A stretch of 64,000 bases of DNA from Coriobacteriia bacterium (GTDB lineage: Bacteria > Actinomycetota > Coriobacteriia > Coriobacteriales > Eggerthellaceae): the NCBI GenBank assembly GCA_030537355.1, contig JAUNNF010000002.1, forward strand, positions 124,001 through 188,000. The letters run 5' to 3'. Numbering within the stretch: position 1 is the stretch's first letter; each line of letters begins with the position of its first letter. The notes below the pieces were generated by a model, which saw only the letters and a list, made by a program, of their open reading frames with translations, ran no database searches and was not told where the DNA came from. Positions 1 through 7,725 of this stretch are shown here, one piece after another. Made by a program: the position numbers and the translations under genes.

Positions 1-567
1 CTAGATGGAATAAAAGTACAGGCAAAATGTAGTCTTGTAAATTCAAACAACAATGTAATAACTTCTGAAACAGGGGAAATATTGTTTAGGGAATATGGAT
101 TGTCAGGCATCTGCATTTTTAATTTATCTCGTTATGTTGAAAAAAATCAAAAAATAGAAATTGATTTCTTTCCTCATGACACAAAGAAAGAGCTTATTAC
201 ACTTTTACAAAATAAATTTAAAACTTTCAATCAAAAAGAAGTCTTAACGTCACATTTATTAAATGGAATACTTCTACCTAAGATTTCAAACACAATTTTT
301 AATAATAAAACAACTAAATTTAATGAGATTTCATCAACAATTAATAAGCTTAAAAAATATCAACTCACAGTAAAAGCTTTAAATCCTGAAAGTCAATATC
401 AAATATGCCGAGGAGGTATCAAGCCAGCTCTAATATCACATAAAACATTAAAATTTAAGGAAAACATTTATGTTACAGGAGAAGCTATAGACGTTGATGG
501 ACCGTGCGGCGGATATAATTTACATTGGGCATGGACAACTGGAATACTTGCAGGAAAATCTGTATAG
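1..567 (+). CDS. BaiN/HI0933-type NAD(P)/FAD flavoprotein, C-terminal part
   Basis: The reading frame is open from base 1, so the N-terminal FAD-binding Rossmann segment lies outside the window; about 188 codons are visible. The piece GEILFREYGLSG corresponds to the GELLFTHxGxSGP motif of the BaiN/RdsA (YhiN, HI0933-like) family, and the end VTGEAIDVDGPCGGYNLHWA matches the family's terminal GExLDVDGxxGGYNLQxA motif that closes over FAD. Family members are soluble flavin oxidoreductases of mostly unassigned substrate; one is implicated in bile-acid dehydroxylation, but nothing here supports that substrate. A TATAAT box just after the stop (573-578) suggests the next gene starts its own transcript. 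Confidence 0.85.
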   Translation, partial: LDGIKVQAKCSLVNSNNNVITSETGEILFREYGLSGICIFNLSRYVEKNQKIEIDFFPHDTKKELITLLQNKFKTFNQKEVLTSHLLNGILLPKISNTIFNNKTTKFNEISSTINKLKKYQLTVKALNPESQYQICRGGIKPALISHKTLKFKENIYVTGEAIDVDGPCGGYNLHWAWTTGILAGKSV

Positions 568-604
568 TTATGTTATAATTTCGGAAGTTAAATAGGAGGA
601 AAAA

Positions 605-1168
605 ATGGGAAGAGGATTAAAAGGAATAATATTTGGAGGAGTAATTGGTGCTGCATTAGGTGTTTTATATGCACCAAGAGCAGGCAAAAAAACTCGTGCA
701 ATGTTAGCTGACAAAACAGAGGCACTTTGGGGAGAAGAAGCCCAGGCAAAGGGAACAATCTTAGGGGAGATTGCAAAGACAACTCAAACTGCAATTGATG
801 CAGGTCAAAGCGTTGTAAAAGATATTACTTCTAGTCCAGTAGGAAATGCAGCAAAAACTGCTACTGAAAAAGGTCAACAAGCTGCAAAATTTGCACAAGA
901 GAAGGTTGAAGAATTTTCAGCAGCAAACGTAAGACCTGTTTTTTCTGAAAAAAATGACGAACTAAGAAAAAAAATAGACGCTGCAAGAAACAAGATTGCC
1001 TCACAAGTAGCAAAAAATATTGATGATCATAAAGAAAGCGTTAAAGTCAAACCAGCTTCAGTTAAAACTAAAAAACCTAAAGAAACTAATACTAAACCTA
1101 AATCAACAAAGAAAACAACAACTAAAAAAGCAACTAAAAAAACAACCAAAAAGCCAAAAAAGAAATAA
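605..1168 (+). CDS. YtxH-domain membrane-associated protein
   Basis: This 187-residue protein has a start supported by an AGGAGG-type ribosome site 6 bases upstream. The first 30 residues form a Gly/Ala-rich hydrophobic segment (KGIIFGGVIGAALGVLYAPR) followed by GKKTR, which is the YtxH domain signature. The middle is a long Ala/Lys/Glu helical stretch, probably coiled coil, and the last 45 residues are almost only Lys, Thr and Pro. YtxH proteins are small envelope or stress-associated proteins of unknown biochemical role. It directly abuts the PRC-barrel gene, so the two are probably one operon. Confidence 0.8.
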   Translation: MGRGLKGIIFGGVIGAALGVLYAPRAGKKTRAMLADKTEALWGEEAQAKGTILGEIAKTTQTAIDAGQSVVKDITSSPVGNAAKTATEKGQQAAKFAQEKVEEFSAANVRPVFSEKNDELRKKIDAARNKIASQVAKNIDDHKESVKVKPASVKTKKPKETNTKPKSTKKTTTKKATKKTTKKPKKK

Positions 1169-1777
1169 TTGTTTAGCACTAAAGAACTTTTTAACAAACG
1201 CGTGTACTTGGAAGGTGCAAAGAAAAGCACTGGAAGAGTTCGCGCGTTTGTTTTTTATGCAAAAAGATGTATTGGAGTTATAGTTAAAAGACCTGATTTT
1301 TTGTGGATGTTCAGACGTAAAAGAGTTTTTATAGATTTAAATAAATTAACACTAAAAGAAAATGGCTTTTATATAAAAGAAAAATCAAACATGATAAAAA
1401 AATTTAATTGGGATAAAAAGGCTGTTTGGGATAATTCACCTATTTATAAAAAAAGAAAAAAAATAGGTTATTGTGGAAACGTTGTTTTTCAAAAAAAAGA
1501 CGGCAAAATTAGTTTTATTGATTTGCAGCAAAGCAAGGCTGCTGGGATAGTTTTAGGAAAAACAAGAATAAACGAACAAGATATAAAGGGATATTCTCTA
1601 AATAAAGGAGCAATAATCCTAGAAGACAATGCTCAACTTCAAGAACATAAAGAAGGCGTAGCAGAAAAAGCAGGAAAAGCCACCTCTGTTGCCTCACATA
1701 AAGTACAACAAAAAAGCGATGTTTTCCATAAAAGAATAAAAGAATTTAAAGATGAGTTTAAAGAAGGACTAAAATAG
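1169..1777 (+). CDS. PRC-barrel domain protein
   Basis: The TTG start follows the ytxH-like stop codon directly and no good ribosome site is visible, so translational coupling is likely. Residues 1-60 (FSTKELFNKRVY, then GRVRAFVFYAKRCIGVIVKR) match the beta-barrel pattern of PRC-barrel domains (RimM/PRC-H type). The middle contains a second barrel-like segment around GVVLGKT-type residues, and the C-terminal 40 residues are a charged helix. PRC-barrel proteins outside photosynthetic organisms are generally of unknown function. Pairing with a YtxH protein suggests an envelope or stress role, but this is inference. Confidence 0.65.
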   Translation: MFSTKELFNKRVYLEGAKKSTGRVRAFVFYAKRCIGVIVKRPDFLWMFRRKRVFIDLNKLTLKENGFYIKEKSNMIKKFNWDKKAVWDNSPIYKKRKKIGYCGNVVFQKKDGKISFIDLQQSKAAGIVLGKTRINEQDIKGYSLNKGAIILEDNAQLQEHKEGVAEKAGKATSVASHKVQQKSDVFHKRIKEFKDEFKEGLK

Positions 1778-1813
1778 TCTGTTATAATCAATAACAGGAG
1801 AAAAGAGGACAAA

Positions 1814-2359
1814 ATGATTCAAGATGTAATTAAACAAACAGAAGCTAAAATGCAAAAAAGTATTGAAGCGTTAAAAAACAACCTGACTCAAATAAGAACA
1901 GGTAGAGCAAACGCAAGTATTCTCGACGGAATAAATGTTGATTATTATGGTGTTCCTACCCCAATTAACCAAATGGCAGCCATAAAAACACCAGATGCTC
2001 ATCAGTTAGCAATTGAACCTTGGGATAAAAGCCAGCTTGCAGTTATTGAAAAAGCTATTAACGAAAGCGATTTAGGTATTACTCCAAATAATGACGGTAA
2101 TGCAATTAGGCTTCCTTTTCCAAAGCTTACTGAAGAATCCCGTCGTGATCTTGTAAAAAAATGTGCTCAAGTTGCAGAAGAAGCAAGAGTATCTGTAAGA
2201 AATGCTCGTAGAGACGGCAACAACAACGTTAAAGAAGAAGGACTAAGCGAAGACGAAGAACGTAGAGGTCAAGAAGAAATCCAAAAACTTACTGATAGCT
2301 ACATCAAACAAGTTGATGAGATTTTTGCTAAAAAAGAAGCAGAAGTTATGGAAATCTAA
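1814..2359 (+). CDS. frr: ribosome recycling factor
   Basis: This 181-residue protein is close to the usual 185. RRF, with EF-G, splits post-termination ribosomes in the cytosol. Diagnostic sequence includes LTQIRTGRANASILDGI near residue 25, YYGVPTPINQMA, and the C-terminal hinge region RRDLVKKCAQVAEEARVSVR followed by RNARRDG. The start has an AGGAG-like site (AGGAGAAAAGAGG) upstream, with TATAAT at 1783-1788 serving as a likely promoter. It heads frr-uppS-cdsA-dxr, a classic conserved cluster linking translation with isoprenoid and phospholipid synthesis. Confidence 0.97.
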   Translation: MIQDVIKQTEAKMQKSIEALKNNLTQIRTGRANASILDGINVDYYGVPTPINQMAAIKTPDAHQLAIEPWDKSQLAVIEKAINESDLGITPNNDGNAIRLPFPKLTEESRRDLVKKCAQVAEEARVSVRNARRDGNNNVKEEGLSEDEERRGQEEIQKLTDSYIKQVDEIFAKKEAEVMEI

Positions 2360-2361
2360 AC

Positions 2362-3114
2362 TTGCTTAACCAACCACTTGACATAATTTTTCCAGAAGTT
2401 CCTAATGATATTGACATAAATGAACTCGATATAGATAATTTGCCAACACACGTTTCTATTATCATGGATGGCAACGGTAGATGGGCAAAGCTTCGTGGTA
2501 AAAAACGTCTTTTTGGACACAATGCAGGAAGAAATAGCTTAAGAGAAGTTGTTAGATGTTCAAGTGACTTAGGAATTAAATATTTAAGTTGTTATTCTTT
2601 TTCTACAGAAAATTGGGCTAGACCAAAAGAAGAAGTTGCAGGATTAATGGAGCTTTTTGCAAAATCGATTTTGGCCGAGATGGATGAACTACATAAAAAC
2701 AACGTTAAAATTAAAATAGTTGGTGATATAAGCAGGTTTCCTCAAAAAACTCAAGATGCTTTTAATAAAGCAGTAGAAATGATGAAAAATAATACAGGAA
2801 TTGTTTTAATGCCTGCAGTAAATTATGGCTCTAGAGACGAAATCCTTCGTGCTGTTGGTGCCTATGCTAAAGATCATTCTGAGCAACCATCAGAAGAAGA
2901 ATTTTCTAAATATCTATACACAGACAATATTCCAGATCCAGATTTATTAATTAGAACATCTGGTGAAATGCGCATTTCAAACTATCTTCTTTGGCAAATA
3001 GCTTATAGCGAGCTTTATGTAACAGATACACTTTGGCCAGATTTTGACAGATATGAATATTTAAAAGCATTAATTGCTTATCAAAAAAGAAACAGACGCT
3101 ACGGAGGGGTTTAA
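2362..3114 (+). CDS. uppS: isoprenyl transferase (undecaprenyl diphosphate synthase)
   Basis: This 250-residue cis-prenyltransferase makes the C55 lipid carrier for peptidoglycan and wall polymers by adding isopentenyl units to farnesyl diphosphate. The catalytic motif IIMDGNGRWAK lies near residues 33-43, and the C-terminal signature SGEMRISNYLLWQ plus WPDF is intact. An N-terminal extension of about 30 acidic residues precedes the catalytic domain. The start is TTG two bases after the frr stop, with no separate ribosome site, so translation is probably coupled to frr. The stop is followed at once by the cdsA ATG. Confidence 0.96.
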   Translation: MLNQPLDIIFPEVPNDIDINELDIDNLPTHVSIIMDGNGRWAKLRGKKRLFGHNAGRNSLREVVRCSSDLGIKYLSCYSFSTENWARPKEEVAGLMELFAKSILAEMDELHKNNVKIKIVGDISRFPQKTQDAFNKAVEMMKNNTGIVLMPAVNYGSRDEILRAVGAYAKDHSEQPSEEEFSKYLYTDNIPDPDLLIRTSGEMRISNYLLWQIAYSELYVTDTLWPDFDRYEYLKALIAYQKRNRRYGGV

Positions 3115-4020
3115 ATGAAAACTCCAGATTTTAAAGCTCCAAGAATAGATCTGTCAGCATCAGGCAAAATTCCAACAAACACTAAAAAAGAGAAGAAAGA
3201 AACTAAACATTCAGACTTATTCATAAGGCTTCGTTCAGGCGCAATATATGCTGTAGCAATTCTTGCAGGATGTCTTTTAGGAAATGTTGCAACATTAATT
3301 CTTTTGACAGTGGCTTCGGGCATTTGTGCATATGAATTTTATGTAATGTTGCGAAGCGATGCTAAACTGCCTAACGAAACACTCGGTATTCTGGGAGCAA
3401 TGGCTTTTCTGGTCTCCTACTTTTTCTTTGGGATTGTAGGAATTGTATGTGTGGCTTTAGCTTTACTAGTCGTTTTATTGATATGGTATATTTCTTGGAT
3501 ACATGCTCGTATTGGTGATGTTTGCGTAAGTTTTTTTGGAGCTGTATATACAGGCTTTCTTTTAACTTGTCTTTTAGCTATAAGGTTAAATTTAAATGCC
3601 GATGAAATCTGGGGTGGTGTTTTAATCATCTTTATTTTGGCAACTGTTTCTATTAATGATGGTTTTGCATATCTGTTCGGAAGAAAATTTGGCAAACACA
3701 GGTTGGCTCCTCACATTAGTCCAAAAAAATCTTGGGAAGGATTTCTTGCAGGTACCATTGTTTCTACAGCATGTTGGTTTATGCTTCTTATTTTTCCGGG
3801 AATTACTATCACTCCATGGCAATGCTTAGTATTTGGATTAATTTGTTCCATTCTTGGAGTTATAGGTGATCTTGTTGAAAGCAGAATTAAACGCAACAGT
3901 GGTGTAAAAGATTCTGGAAATTTGATGCCAGGCCATGGTGGATTACTAGATAGAGTAGATTCAATTTTCTTAGTATCGCTAGGTTCAGCGTTCCTACTTT
4001 TTACGTTTGGATGTATTTAA
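3115..4020 (+). CDS. cdsA: phosphatidate cytidylyltransferase
   Basis: The enzyme makes CDP-diacylglycerol from phosphatidic acid and CTP, the precursor of anionic phospholipids. It is a polytopic membrane protein with about eight hydrophobic segments after a charged N-terminal 40 residues. The family signature is intact near the C terminus: KRNSGVKDSGNLMPGHGG followed by LLDRVDS. The ATG directly follows the uppS TAA, and its ribosome site GGAGGGG sits inside uppS, which signals tight coupling. Confidence 0.96.
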   Translation: MKTPDFKAPRIDLSASGKIPTNTKKEKKETKHSDLFIRLRSGAIYAVAILAGCLLGNVATLILLTVASGICAYEFYVMLRSDAKLPNETLGILGAMAFLVSYFFFGIVGIVCVALALLVVLLIWYISWIHARIGDVCVSFFGAVYTGFLLTCLLAIRLNLNADEIWGGVLIIFILATVSINDGFAYLFGRKFGKHRLAPHISPKKSWEGFLAGTIVSTACWFMLLIFPGITITPWQCLVFGLICSILGVIGDLVESRIKRNSGVKDSGNLMPGHGGLLDRVDSIFLVSLGSAFLLFTFGCI

Positions 4021-5076
4021 ATGAAAGTATTAGTATTAGGCGCAACAGGTTCTATCGGCAAACAAACTTTAGATGTTATTAACCAACATCCTGATAAGCT
4101 TGAAATTTCAGGTCTTGTTTCATATTCCTCAGACATTGAAGGACATGAAGTTTTACATACTAAAGACAATCCTGACGCTCAAAAGCAAATTAATGAAATG
4201 ATCAACAATACAGACATTGTAGTAAACGCAATGTCTGGCGCAATTGGTCTTGAATCAAGCTTCACTACCCTAAAGGCAGGTAAAAGGTTAGCTTTAGCTA
4301 ACAAAGAATCACTTGTTGTAGGTGGAGACTTGCTTATGCCAATGGACAGAGGCAATTTAACCCCAATTGATTCAGAACACGGTGCAATTTTTCAATGTTT
4401 AATTGGCGAAGATCACGCAGAAGTCAAACAATTATGGATTACTGCCAGCGGTGGTCCATTTAGAGGACGAAAAAACCTTGATGGAATTACAAAAGAAGAT
4501 GCACTCGCCCATCCAACATGGAATATGGGGCCAAAAATTACGATTGATAGTGCTACACTCATGAATAAAGGCTTAGAAGTTATTGAAGCTCATCATCTTT
4601 TCAACATGCCATACGAAAAAATTAAAGTTGTCGTCCAACCTCAAAGTGCGATTCATTCAATGGTTGAATTTATTGATGGAAGCGTTAAGGCTCATTTAGG
4701 TACAACAGACATGAGAATTCCAATTCAATATGCCCTATCACATCCTCTAAGATGGAAAGAGCCAGTTGAACCTATGGATTTTACAAAGTTAGGCTCAATA
4801 GATTTTGAAGAACCAGATATGGAAACGTTTAAATGTTTGAAGTTGGCTTATAAAGCAGGATCTATTGGTGGAACAATGCCATGTATCATGAATGCTGCAA
4901 ACGAAGTTGCAGTGTCAGCTTTTCTCTCAAATAAAATTGAATTTAAAAACATACAAGAAATTGTTGAAAAAGCAATGGAGAATTTTGAATCTGAAGATGT
5001 AGAATCTATAGAACAATTAAAGTATAAAGACAAAGACGTTAGAGAGTATTTAAAAAATATTTGCATTTTTAAATAA
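4021..5076 (+). CDS. dxr: 1-deoxy-D-xylulose-5-phosphate reductoisomerase
   Basis: The enzyme commits deoxyxylulose phosphate to the MEP isoprenoid pathway, using NADPH and a divalent metal. The dinucleotide motif GATGSIG is at residues 8-14. Catalytic segments ANKESLVVGG, ASGGPFRGR and TIDSATLMNKGLEVIEAH are all present. At 351 residues it is shorter than the usual 380-400; the gap lies in the N-terminal NADPH domain, between the first strands and the VVNAMSGAIGL segment. The ATG abuts the cdsA stop. The neighbours rseP and ispG found after dxr in many relatives are absent here. Confidence 0.95.
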   Translation: MKVLVLGATGSIGKQTLDVINQHPDKLEISGLVSYSSDIEGHEVLHTKDNPDAQKQINEMINNTDIVVNAMSGAIGLESSFTTLKAGKRLALANKESLVVGGDLLMPMDRGNLTPIDSEHGAIFQCLIGEDHAEVKQLWITASGGPFRGRKNLDGITKEDALAHPTWNMGPKITIDSATLMNKGLEVIEAHHLFNMPYEKIKVVVQPQSAIHSMVEFIDGSVKAHLGTTDMRIPIQYALSHPLRWKEPVEPMDFTKLGSIDFEEPDMETFKCLKLAYKAGSIGGTMPCIMNAANEVAVSAFLSNKIEFKNIQEIVEKAMENFESEDVESIEQLKYKDKDVREYLKNICIFK

Positions 5077-5088
5077 CCGTGCTATAAT
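5061..5088 (+). promoter_or_regulatory. promoter for initiator tRNA
   Basis: TTGCAT (5061-5066) and TATAAT (5083-5088) are spaced by 16 bases, and the tRNA begins 12 bases after the -10 box. The -35 lies within the end of dxr. Confidence 0.7.
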
Positions 5089-5100
5089 ACCTCTCTACAT

Positions 5101-5177
5101 TGCGGGGTAGAGCAGTTTGGTAGCTCGCCGGGCTCATAACCCGGAGGTCGTTGGTTCAAATCCTTCCCCCGCGACCA
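5101..5177 (+). tRNA. tRNA-fMet (CAT), initiator
   Basis: This 77-base tRNA with encoded CCA folds into a cloverleaf with anticodon CAT. Initiator marks are visible: three G-C pairs at the base of the anticodon stem (CCGGG/CCCGG), an A11-U24 pair in the D stem, and no Watson-Crick pair at 1-72 (T opposite G). The T stem is odd: GTTGG opposite CCTTC leaves two adjacent U-U mismatches. It lies between dxr and a terminator, so it is transcribed on its own or as the tail of the dxr operon. Confidence 0.95.
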
Positions 5178-5184
5178 TAAACTC

Positions 5185-5208
5185 AGGCACCTTATGGTGC
5201 CTTTTTTA
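5185..5208 (+). terminator. rho-independent terminator after tRNA-fMet
   Basis: A 7-bp stem AGGCACC/GGTGCCT with loop TTAT is followed by a run of T. It ends the tRNA and probably the frr-uppS-cdsA-dxr transcript. Confidence 0.9.
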
Positions 5209-5240
5209 TAAAAGACCATCTGTTTTATTAGTATTTTTTG

Positions 5241-5246
5241 TACAAT
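5241..5246 (+). promoter_or_regulatory. -10 box of a leaderless promoter
   Basis: TACAAT is separated by 7 bases from the ATG at 5254, so transcription should start at or next to the start codon. No Shine-Dalgarno sequence precedes it. Confidence 0.55.
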
Positions 5247-5253
5247 ATAACTA

Positions 5254-6348
5254 ATGACAGCTAGATCTAGAAATATACATTATAGGAAACAACAAAACAA
5301 AGGCAAAATATTTGTCATTTCAATTTTTGTTTTAATATTGTTTGCTGTTTTGAGTTTTTTTGTTTTTGGTAATTTAAATAATATAGCAGATGAACCAGCT
5401 ATTATTAATGCCGAAAAAACGGATACTATTATTATTACACTTCATGGGGACGAAAATACTCAAGTATTAAAAGGTGAAGATTACATAGAATCGTGGGCAC
5501 ATGCAGTTGATAAAAAAGATGGAAATATTACTGATAAAATAACGATTTCTGGAAACGTAGACACTAATAATGTTGGTGAATATTCTGTTGAATATAAAGC
5601 AGTCAACAAAGAAGGAAAATACAATACTCGCATACGTAAAGTAAAAGTTGTGGATAAAATGGAAGCTCCTGAAAAAAATATCGGAGTTCCAGTTTTAATG
5701 TATCATTGGGTATATCAAGATGGAAATCCCCCTGCAGATCTTAATTCAAACTTTATTTCAACAAGTAATTTAGAAGTCCAGCTTGACTGGCTTAAAAAAG
5801 AAAATTTTTATTTTCCTAGCTATCAAGAGTTGCGTGCTTATATAGAAGGGAAACACACAGTCCCAAAACAAAGTGTTATATTGACTTTTGACGACGGGGA
5901 ATCTGGTTTTTTGGCATACGGGAGACCATTATTTGAAAAATATAAGGTTCCTGTCACTTCATTTATAATTGGAAATCTTGAAGCTACGCCTCAAAATATT
6001 ATTAGCAATGCAAGTGAGTATATTGATTTTCAAAGTCACACATATGCCCTTCATGTCGATGGATCTAGTGGCAAAGGTCACGGAGGAAAGATTTTTGACC
6101 TGAACAAAGATCAACAAGTTGCAGATTTCAAAAAAAATGCAGAAATATTAGGAACAAATGAAGCTTTAGCTTATCCTTTTGGCGATTATAGCGATGAAAC
6201 ACCACAAGCTATTCAAGAATCAGGTATTTTATGCGCATTTACCGTTGATCCTGGCTTTTGTAAGATAGGTTCAGATTTCACAAAATTACCACGTGTAAGA
6301 ATTTTAGGAAATCAAAGTTTGGAAAGCTATGCAGCTACGCTTAAGTAA
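5254..6348 (+). CDS. membrane-anchored polysaccharide deacetylase with Ig-like domain
   Basis: The protein has 364 residues. One transmembrane segment lies near residues 20-42. An Ig-like DUF5011-type domain (about 55-140, ending in the SVEYKAVNKEGKY pattern) is followed by a NodB-type deacetylase domain from IGVPVLMYHWV to the end. Metal and catalytic residues are visible in TFDDGE and SHTYALH. The expected role is removal of N-acetyl groups from cell-wall or surface polysaccharide outside the membrane, but the substrate is unknown. The gene appears leaderless and overlaps the following U32 gene by 20 bases. Confidence 0.85.
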   Translation: MTARSRNIHYRKQQNKGKIFVISIFVLILFAVLSFFVFGNLNNIADEPAIINAEKTDTIIITLHGDENTQVLKGEDYIESWAHAVDKKDGNITDKITISGNVDTNNVGEYSVEYKAVNKEGKYNTRIRKVKVVDKMEAPEKNIGVPVLMYHWVYQDGNPPADLNSNFISTSNLEVQLDWLKKENFYFPSYQELRAYIEGKHTVPKQSVILTFDDGESGFLAYGRPLFEKYKVPVTSFIIGNLEATPQNIISNASEYIDFQSHTYALHVDGSSGKGHGGKIFDLNKDQQVADFKKNAEILGTNEALAYPFGDYSDETPQAIQESGILCAFTVDPGFCKIGSDFTKLPRVRILGNQSLESYAATLK

Positions 6349-7522
6349 AACTCCAGAACTTCTAGCTCCAGTAGGAGGCAAAGAACAGTTACTCGCAGCT
6401 GTAAATTTTGGAGCTGATGCAGTATATCTGGCCACTAATAAATTTGGTATGAGGGCTAAAGCACAGAATTTTAAGCTTGAAGAAATACCTGAAATAGTTG
6501 AATTTGCTCATAATAATAATGTGAAAGTTTATGTGACCGTAAATATTTTGATGCATGATGATGATATCCAAGAGTTACCAGATTACTTTAAGTCTTTGGT
6601 GGATGCTGGAGTTGATGCATTCATAATTGGAGATATGGGAGCGGTTGCTGTTGCTAAAAAAATTGCTCCTAATGTGGCTATTCATATTTCAACCCAAGCA
6701 AGTGTTGCAAATTCTGAAGCATGCAAAGTGTGGGAGCAAATAGGAGCTTCTCGAATTGTTCTCGCCAGGGAAATGTCCTTAGAACAAATCAAAGCATTAG
6801 ATACAAATTTAGATTTAGAGGCTTTTGTTCATGGTGCTATGTGTATGAGTGTAAGTGGACGTTGTTTAATAAGTTCTTATTTAACTGGACGTTCTGCTAA
6901 TAAAGGTGCTTGCACTCAACCTTGTAGATGGGGCTATTCGCTTTTAGAAGAAAAGAGGCCTCGCCAACAATTCGATATTGGTGAAGATAATTTTGGCACT
7001 TATATTATGAACAGTAAAGATATGAACATGCTAATGCATCTTGATAAGGTGTGTGATGCAGGAATTTCGTCAATCAAAATTGAAGGTCGCAACAAAAAAG
7101 CTTTATATGTTGCCACGGTTGTAAATGCGTATCGTCACGTTTTAGATGGCGAGAATCCCAAAAAATGGGTTGGCGAACTTGATAAAGTATCACATCGCCC
7201 CTACTCTACTGGTTTTTATTTTGGTGAGGCAGAGCAGTCTCCTGATTATGATGGTTATGAGCAAGAATGTGTCCATGTTGGAGATGTTTTAGATGATGGC
7301 AAGATTTTATGTCGTAATCATTTTGAAGAAGGTGAAACACTAGAAGCGTTAATTCCTGGTGGAGATGTATGTGAGGTTAAAGTTACTGGGCTCTCTTATA
7401 ATAATAAGCCTGTTGAGGTTGCTAATAGAGCTAAAGAAATCTATGAAATTGACACAAAATTGAAAAAGGGCAGTTTACTTAGAAGTAAAACTTTTTTGAG
7501 AACTTCGAGAACAGTTTGCTAG
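6329..7522 (+). CDS. U32 family protein, TrhP/YegQ-like
   Basis: This 397-residue protein opens with ELLAPVGGKEQLLAAVNFGADAVY-type sequence, the hallmark of peptidase family U32. The Fe-S/cofactor region HGAMCMSVSGRC, then KGACTQPCRW, gives the four conserved cysteines. Close similarity of that block to YegQ/TrhP suggests prephenate-dependent tRNA U34 hydroxylation rather than proteolysis. The C-terminal beta-barrel domain (from about residue 310) is present. The gene starts within the end of the deacetylase gene. Confidence 0.88.
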   Translation: MQLRLSKTPELLAPVGGKEQLLAAVNFGADAVYLATNKFGMRAKAQNFKLEEIPEIVEFAHNNNVKVYVTVNILMHDDDIQELPDYFKSLVDAGVDAFIIGDMGAVAVAKKIAPNVAIHISTQASVANSEACKVWEQIGASRIVLAREMSLEQIKALDTNLDLEAFVHGAMCMSVSGRCLISSYLTGRSANKGACTQPCRWGYSLLEEKRPRQQFDIGEDNFGTYIMNSKDMNMLMHLDKVCDAGISSIKIEGRNKKALYVATVVNAYRHVLDGENPKKWVGELDKVSHRPYSTGFYFGEAEQSPDYDGYEQECVHVGDVLDDGKILCRNHFEEGETLEALIPGGDVCEVKVTGLSYNNKPVEVANRAKEIYEIDTKLKKGSLLRSKTFLRTSRTVC

Positions 7523-7545
7523 GATGTTCTTTAGTTTATCTTTGT

Positions 7546-7551
7546 TATAAT
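7546..7551 (+). promoter_or_regulatory. -10 box of a leaderless promoter
   Basis: A perfect TATAAT lies 6 bases before ATG 7558. This gives a separate start of transcription for the small peptide and giant surface-protein gene. Confidence 0.6.
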
Positions 7552-7557
7552 ATAAAC

Positions 7558-7725
7558 ATGGATTTAGGCTCAAAAAAAATATACAAACAACCAGAATTTA
7601 ATATTGTTCAATTTGATTTTATTGACGTTATTATGACAAGTTGTCATCCGCACAAAATAATAATATGTCCACCAGTAGATTTGCAGGATCCTGAAGGAGT
7701 AGACGATGTCTTCGGTGTTTCATAA
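7558..7725 (+). CDS. 55-residue peptide, PEF...DVIMTSC type
   Basis: The start chosen is ATG 7558, right after a TATAAT box; the longer in-frame extension to 7516 overlaps the U32 gene and lacks a ribosome site. The N-terminal part (KKIYKQPEFNIVQFDFIDV, then IMTSC) has the general form KxYxxPExxVxxFxxxDVITxS seen in many small unassigned peptides of gut anaerobes. The tail is Cys/Pro/His- then Asp-rich. It overlaps the giant gene by 20 bases and carries that gene's ribosome site, so translation is coupled. It could be a precursor peptide or only a coupling leader. No modification enzyme is beside it. Confidence 0.6.
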   Translation: MDLGSKKIYKQPEFNIVQFDFIDVIMTSCHPHKIIICPPVDLQDPEGVDDVFGVS

